This document shows, piece by piece, positions 5,374 to 6,595 of a stretch of 6,595 bases of DNA. Position 1 is the stretch's first letter; every line of letters starts with the position of its first letter. Made by a program: the position numbers and the translations under genes. The notes beneath the pieces are model-generated. The model saw nothing but the letters and a program-made list of their open reading frames with translations, had not been told where the DNA came from and ran no database searches. The stretch lies in NCBI GenBank assembly GCA_937959375.1, contig CALGLS010000414.1, forward strand, positions 1-6,595. The letters run 5' to 3'. This stretch comes from an uncultured Saprospiraceae bacterium. GTDB taxonomy: Bacteria; Bacteroidota; Bacteroidia; Chitinophagales; Saprospiraceae.

Positions 5374-6595
5374 AATTGGTTTTGTTTGAGGGCATTTACA
5401 ATGTGGATTTTTGACATTTTGTAAGCGGGGATTAGTCCAGATAGGATGCCAAATAACAAGCAGACTAACATACTTAAGGAAAACACTTTGAAGTTAAAAT
5501 ATAAAATAGTATCTCCTAAAATCTGACTGCTATTGATTACATTCAGTAATATCAGCGCTAATACAAAGCCAATGAACCCACCAATAAACGTTAGAATCAC
5601 ATTTTCAAAAACAAATTGAAAAAGAATGGTTCCTGAATCTGCTCCGAAGGCTTTTCGTACGCCAATTTCAGCAGAGCGTTCCATGATTCGACTGATGTTA
5701 ATGTTAATTAGATTTAGCGTCGGAAGTAAAACAAACAAGCTTAGTAAACCGATCAGAGTCATAAGAAATAATCGAACGCTTTTCTTTGGATTTCTTTCAA
5801 GAACAGCACGACTTGCGTACTTCTGAAAAAAGGAGTAAGCATGTATTTCTAAGGTATTGTATTTTGTATTATCTCCTTTCCTTGAAACAGGATCAGTGTT
5901 CTCCGCAATCCGTTTGATATCTGCAATAATTAAAGGAACAGCTGCTTCATCTTCCCCCATAAAAACCGCAGAAAAACCTCCTAAGTATGATCGACGTTTA
6001 AATGTTTCTGGATTCATTTCCAAATATGGAATATACATTTGACCCGCAATCGTTTCCTCCCGCTGTGATACCTGCTTGACCACACCAATCACCTTGAAAT
6101 GTTTGTTGCTGACAAACACCTCCTCTCCTACTATTCCAGTTGCTCTTCCAAAATATTCTCTCGCCATCTTATCCGAAATTACGACGATCTGTTCTTTATT
6201 TTGAATCTGACTTTTCGTATAATTTTTACCTTCTACAAATTCAAAATCAAATATTTCCCAAAACTTACTATCTGTATAAATAGCCTCTAAAGTGAGCTTG
6301 TTACTATTAAGAAAAACATCAAAGGAAGTTCCTGTACTGTAAAAACTGTACTTCTCAACTTTCTGCACTTCTCGCAAATGTTTATCCAACACGGCATACC
6401 CTGCAGATGAAGAACTCGATGACGAATTCCGTTTCTGATATGAATAAGTCGTATCATAAATCATTGCCCCACTAACCATAGTTGAATCTATAGCGGGTAT
6501 GGTATCTGTCACGATTCTCTTCAAGGCGACACCTGTTACAAATACCATTTTGTCTTTTTCAGTCAAAGGAGGATAAGTTCCCAATTCTGTTTCCA
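5370..6595 (-). CDS. ABC transporter permease, MacB/FtsX-like (5' end missing)
   Basis: This is an inner-membrane permease subunit of a MacB/FtsX-type ABC transporter, a family that moves substrates from the periplasm outward or does mechanical work there rather than importing. The reading frame is open to the right edge, so the true start and the usual first membrane helix lie outside the window. The first start-like codon inside, TTG at 6582-6584, falls within the periplasmic region and is not a credible start. Counting from that codon, residues 1-265 form the MacB-type periplasmic core, with segments such as FEFVEGKNY (115-123) and KVIGVVK (164-170). Three membrane helices follow at about 272-298, 322-350 and 366-388. 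The signature ERSAEIGVRKAFGA (302-315) lies in the cytoplasmic loop after the first of them, as in FtsX-domain proteins. There is no ATPase domain. A run of seven serines (54-60) uses mixed codons. The stop TGA overlaps the start of the next permease by ATGA, which implies translational coupling. The substrate is unknown. Confidence 0.9.
   Translation of the reverse strand, partial: ETELGTYPPLTEKDKMVFVTGVALKRIVTDTIPAIDSTMVSGAMIYDTTYSYQKRNSSSSSSSAGYAVLDKHLREVQKVEKYSFYSTGTSFDVFLNSNKLTLEAIYTDSKFWEIFDFEFVEGKNYTKSQIQNKEQIVVISDKMAREYFGRATGIVGEEVFVSNKHFKVIGVVKQVSQREETIAGQMYIPYLEMNPETFKRRSYLGGFSAVFMGEDEAAVPLIIADIKRIAENTDPVSRKGDNTKYNTLEIHAYSFFQKYASRAVLERNPKKSVRLFLMTLIGLLSLFVLLPTLNLININISRIMERSAEIGVRKAFGADSGTILFQFVFENVILTFIGGFIGFVLALILLNVINSSQILGDTILYFNFKVFSLSMLVCLLFGILSGLIPAYKMSKIHIVNALKQNQL

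Noticed and set aside
6582..6584. TTG as start of the right-hand permease
   Set aside because: The frame stays open upstream to the edge, and starting here would remove the N-terminal membrane helix expected of the family; the gene is truncated by the window.

Overview
The window looks like chromosomal DNA of a member of the Bacteroidota. This rests on the protein style (FtsX/MacB-type permeases lacking an ATPase, a sigma-54 activator whose receiver loop reads D-M-N-Y and carries an insertion), on A-rich start regions without Shine-Dalgarno sequences, and on moderate-to-low GC genes. The order or genus cannot be fixed from the sequence alone.

All five genes lie on the minus strand and are read from right to left. 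First come two consecutive MacB/FtsX-like ABC transporter permease subunits. The first runs off the right edge (5370-6595), and the second (4207-5373) overlaps it by ATGA. After a 151-bp GC-rich spacer comes a sigma-54-dependent response regulator (2697-4055). After a 266-bp repeat-rich spacer comes a membrane histidine kinase with HAMP and PAS domains (1120-2430). Six bases later comes an AraC-family regulator with a cupin-like N-terminus (202-1113). The 200 bases left of it hold no gene, only a degenerate hexamer repeat.

The likely logic is an export system plus its control module. The permeases would work with an ATPase and probably a periplasmic adaptor encoded to the right of the window. 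The kinase has two membrane helices with almost no periplasmic loop, so it probably senses within the membrane, in the cytoplasm or through the transporter. It would phosphorylate the sigma-54 activator, and the AraC protein would add a second transcriptional layer. That wiring is inference from gene order.

The most unusual material is between the genes. The kinase/regulator spacer carries two arrays of GAATNN hexamers in opposite orientation: 9 units next to the kinase start and 12 units next to the regulator stop, around a 134-bp core. In mRNA these arms could pair over about 54 positions and bury the kinase start region. A related but more degenerate 6-bp-periodic tract abuts the stop codon of the AraC gene. 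The spacer between permease and regulator holds three copies of a GC-rich 16-bp unit and a small hairpin. These look like non-coding repeat elements placed tightly against gene ends. Whether they regulate anything is unknown.
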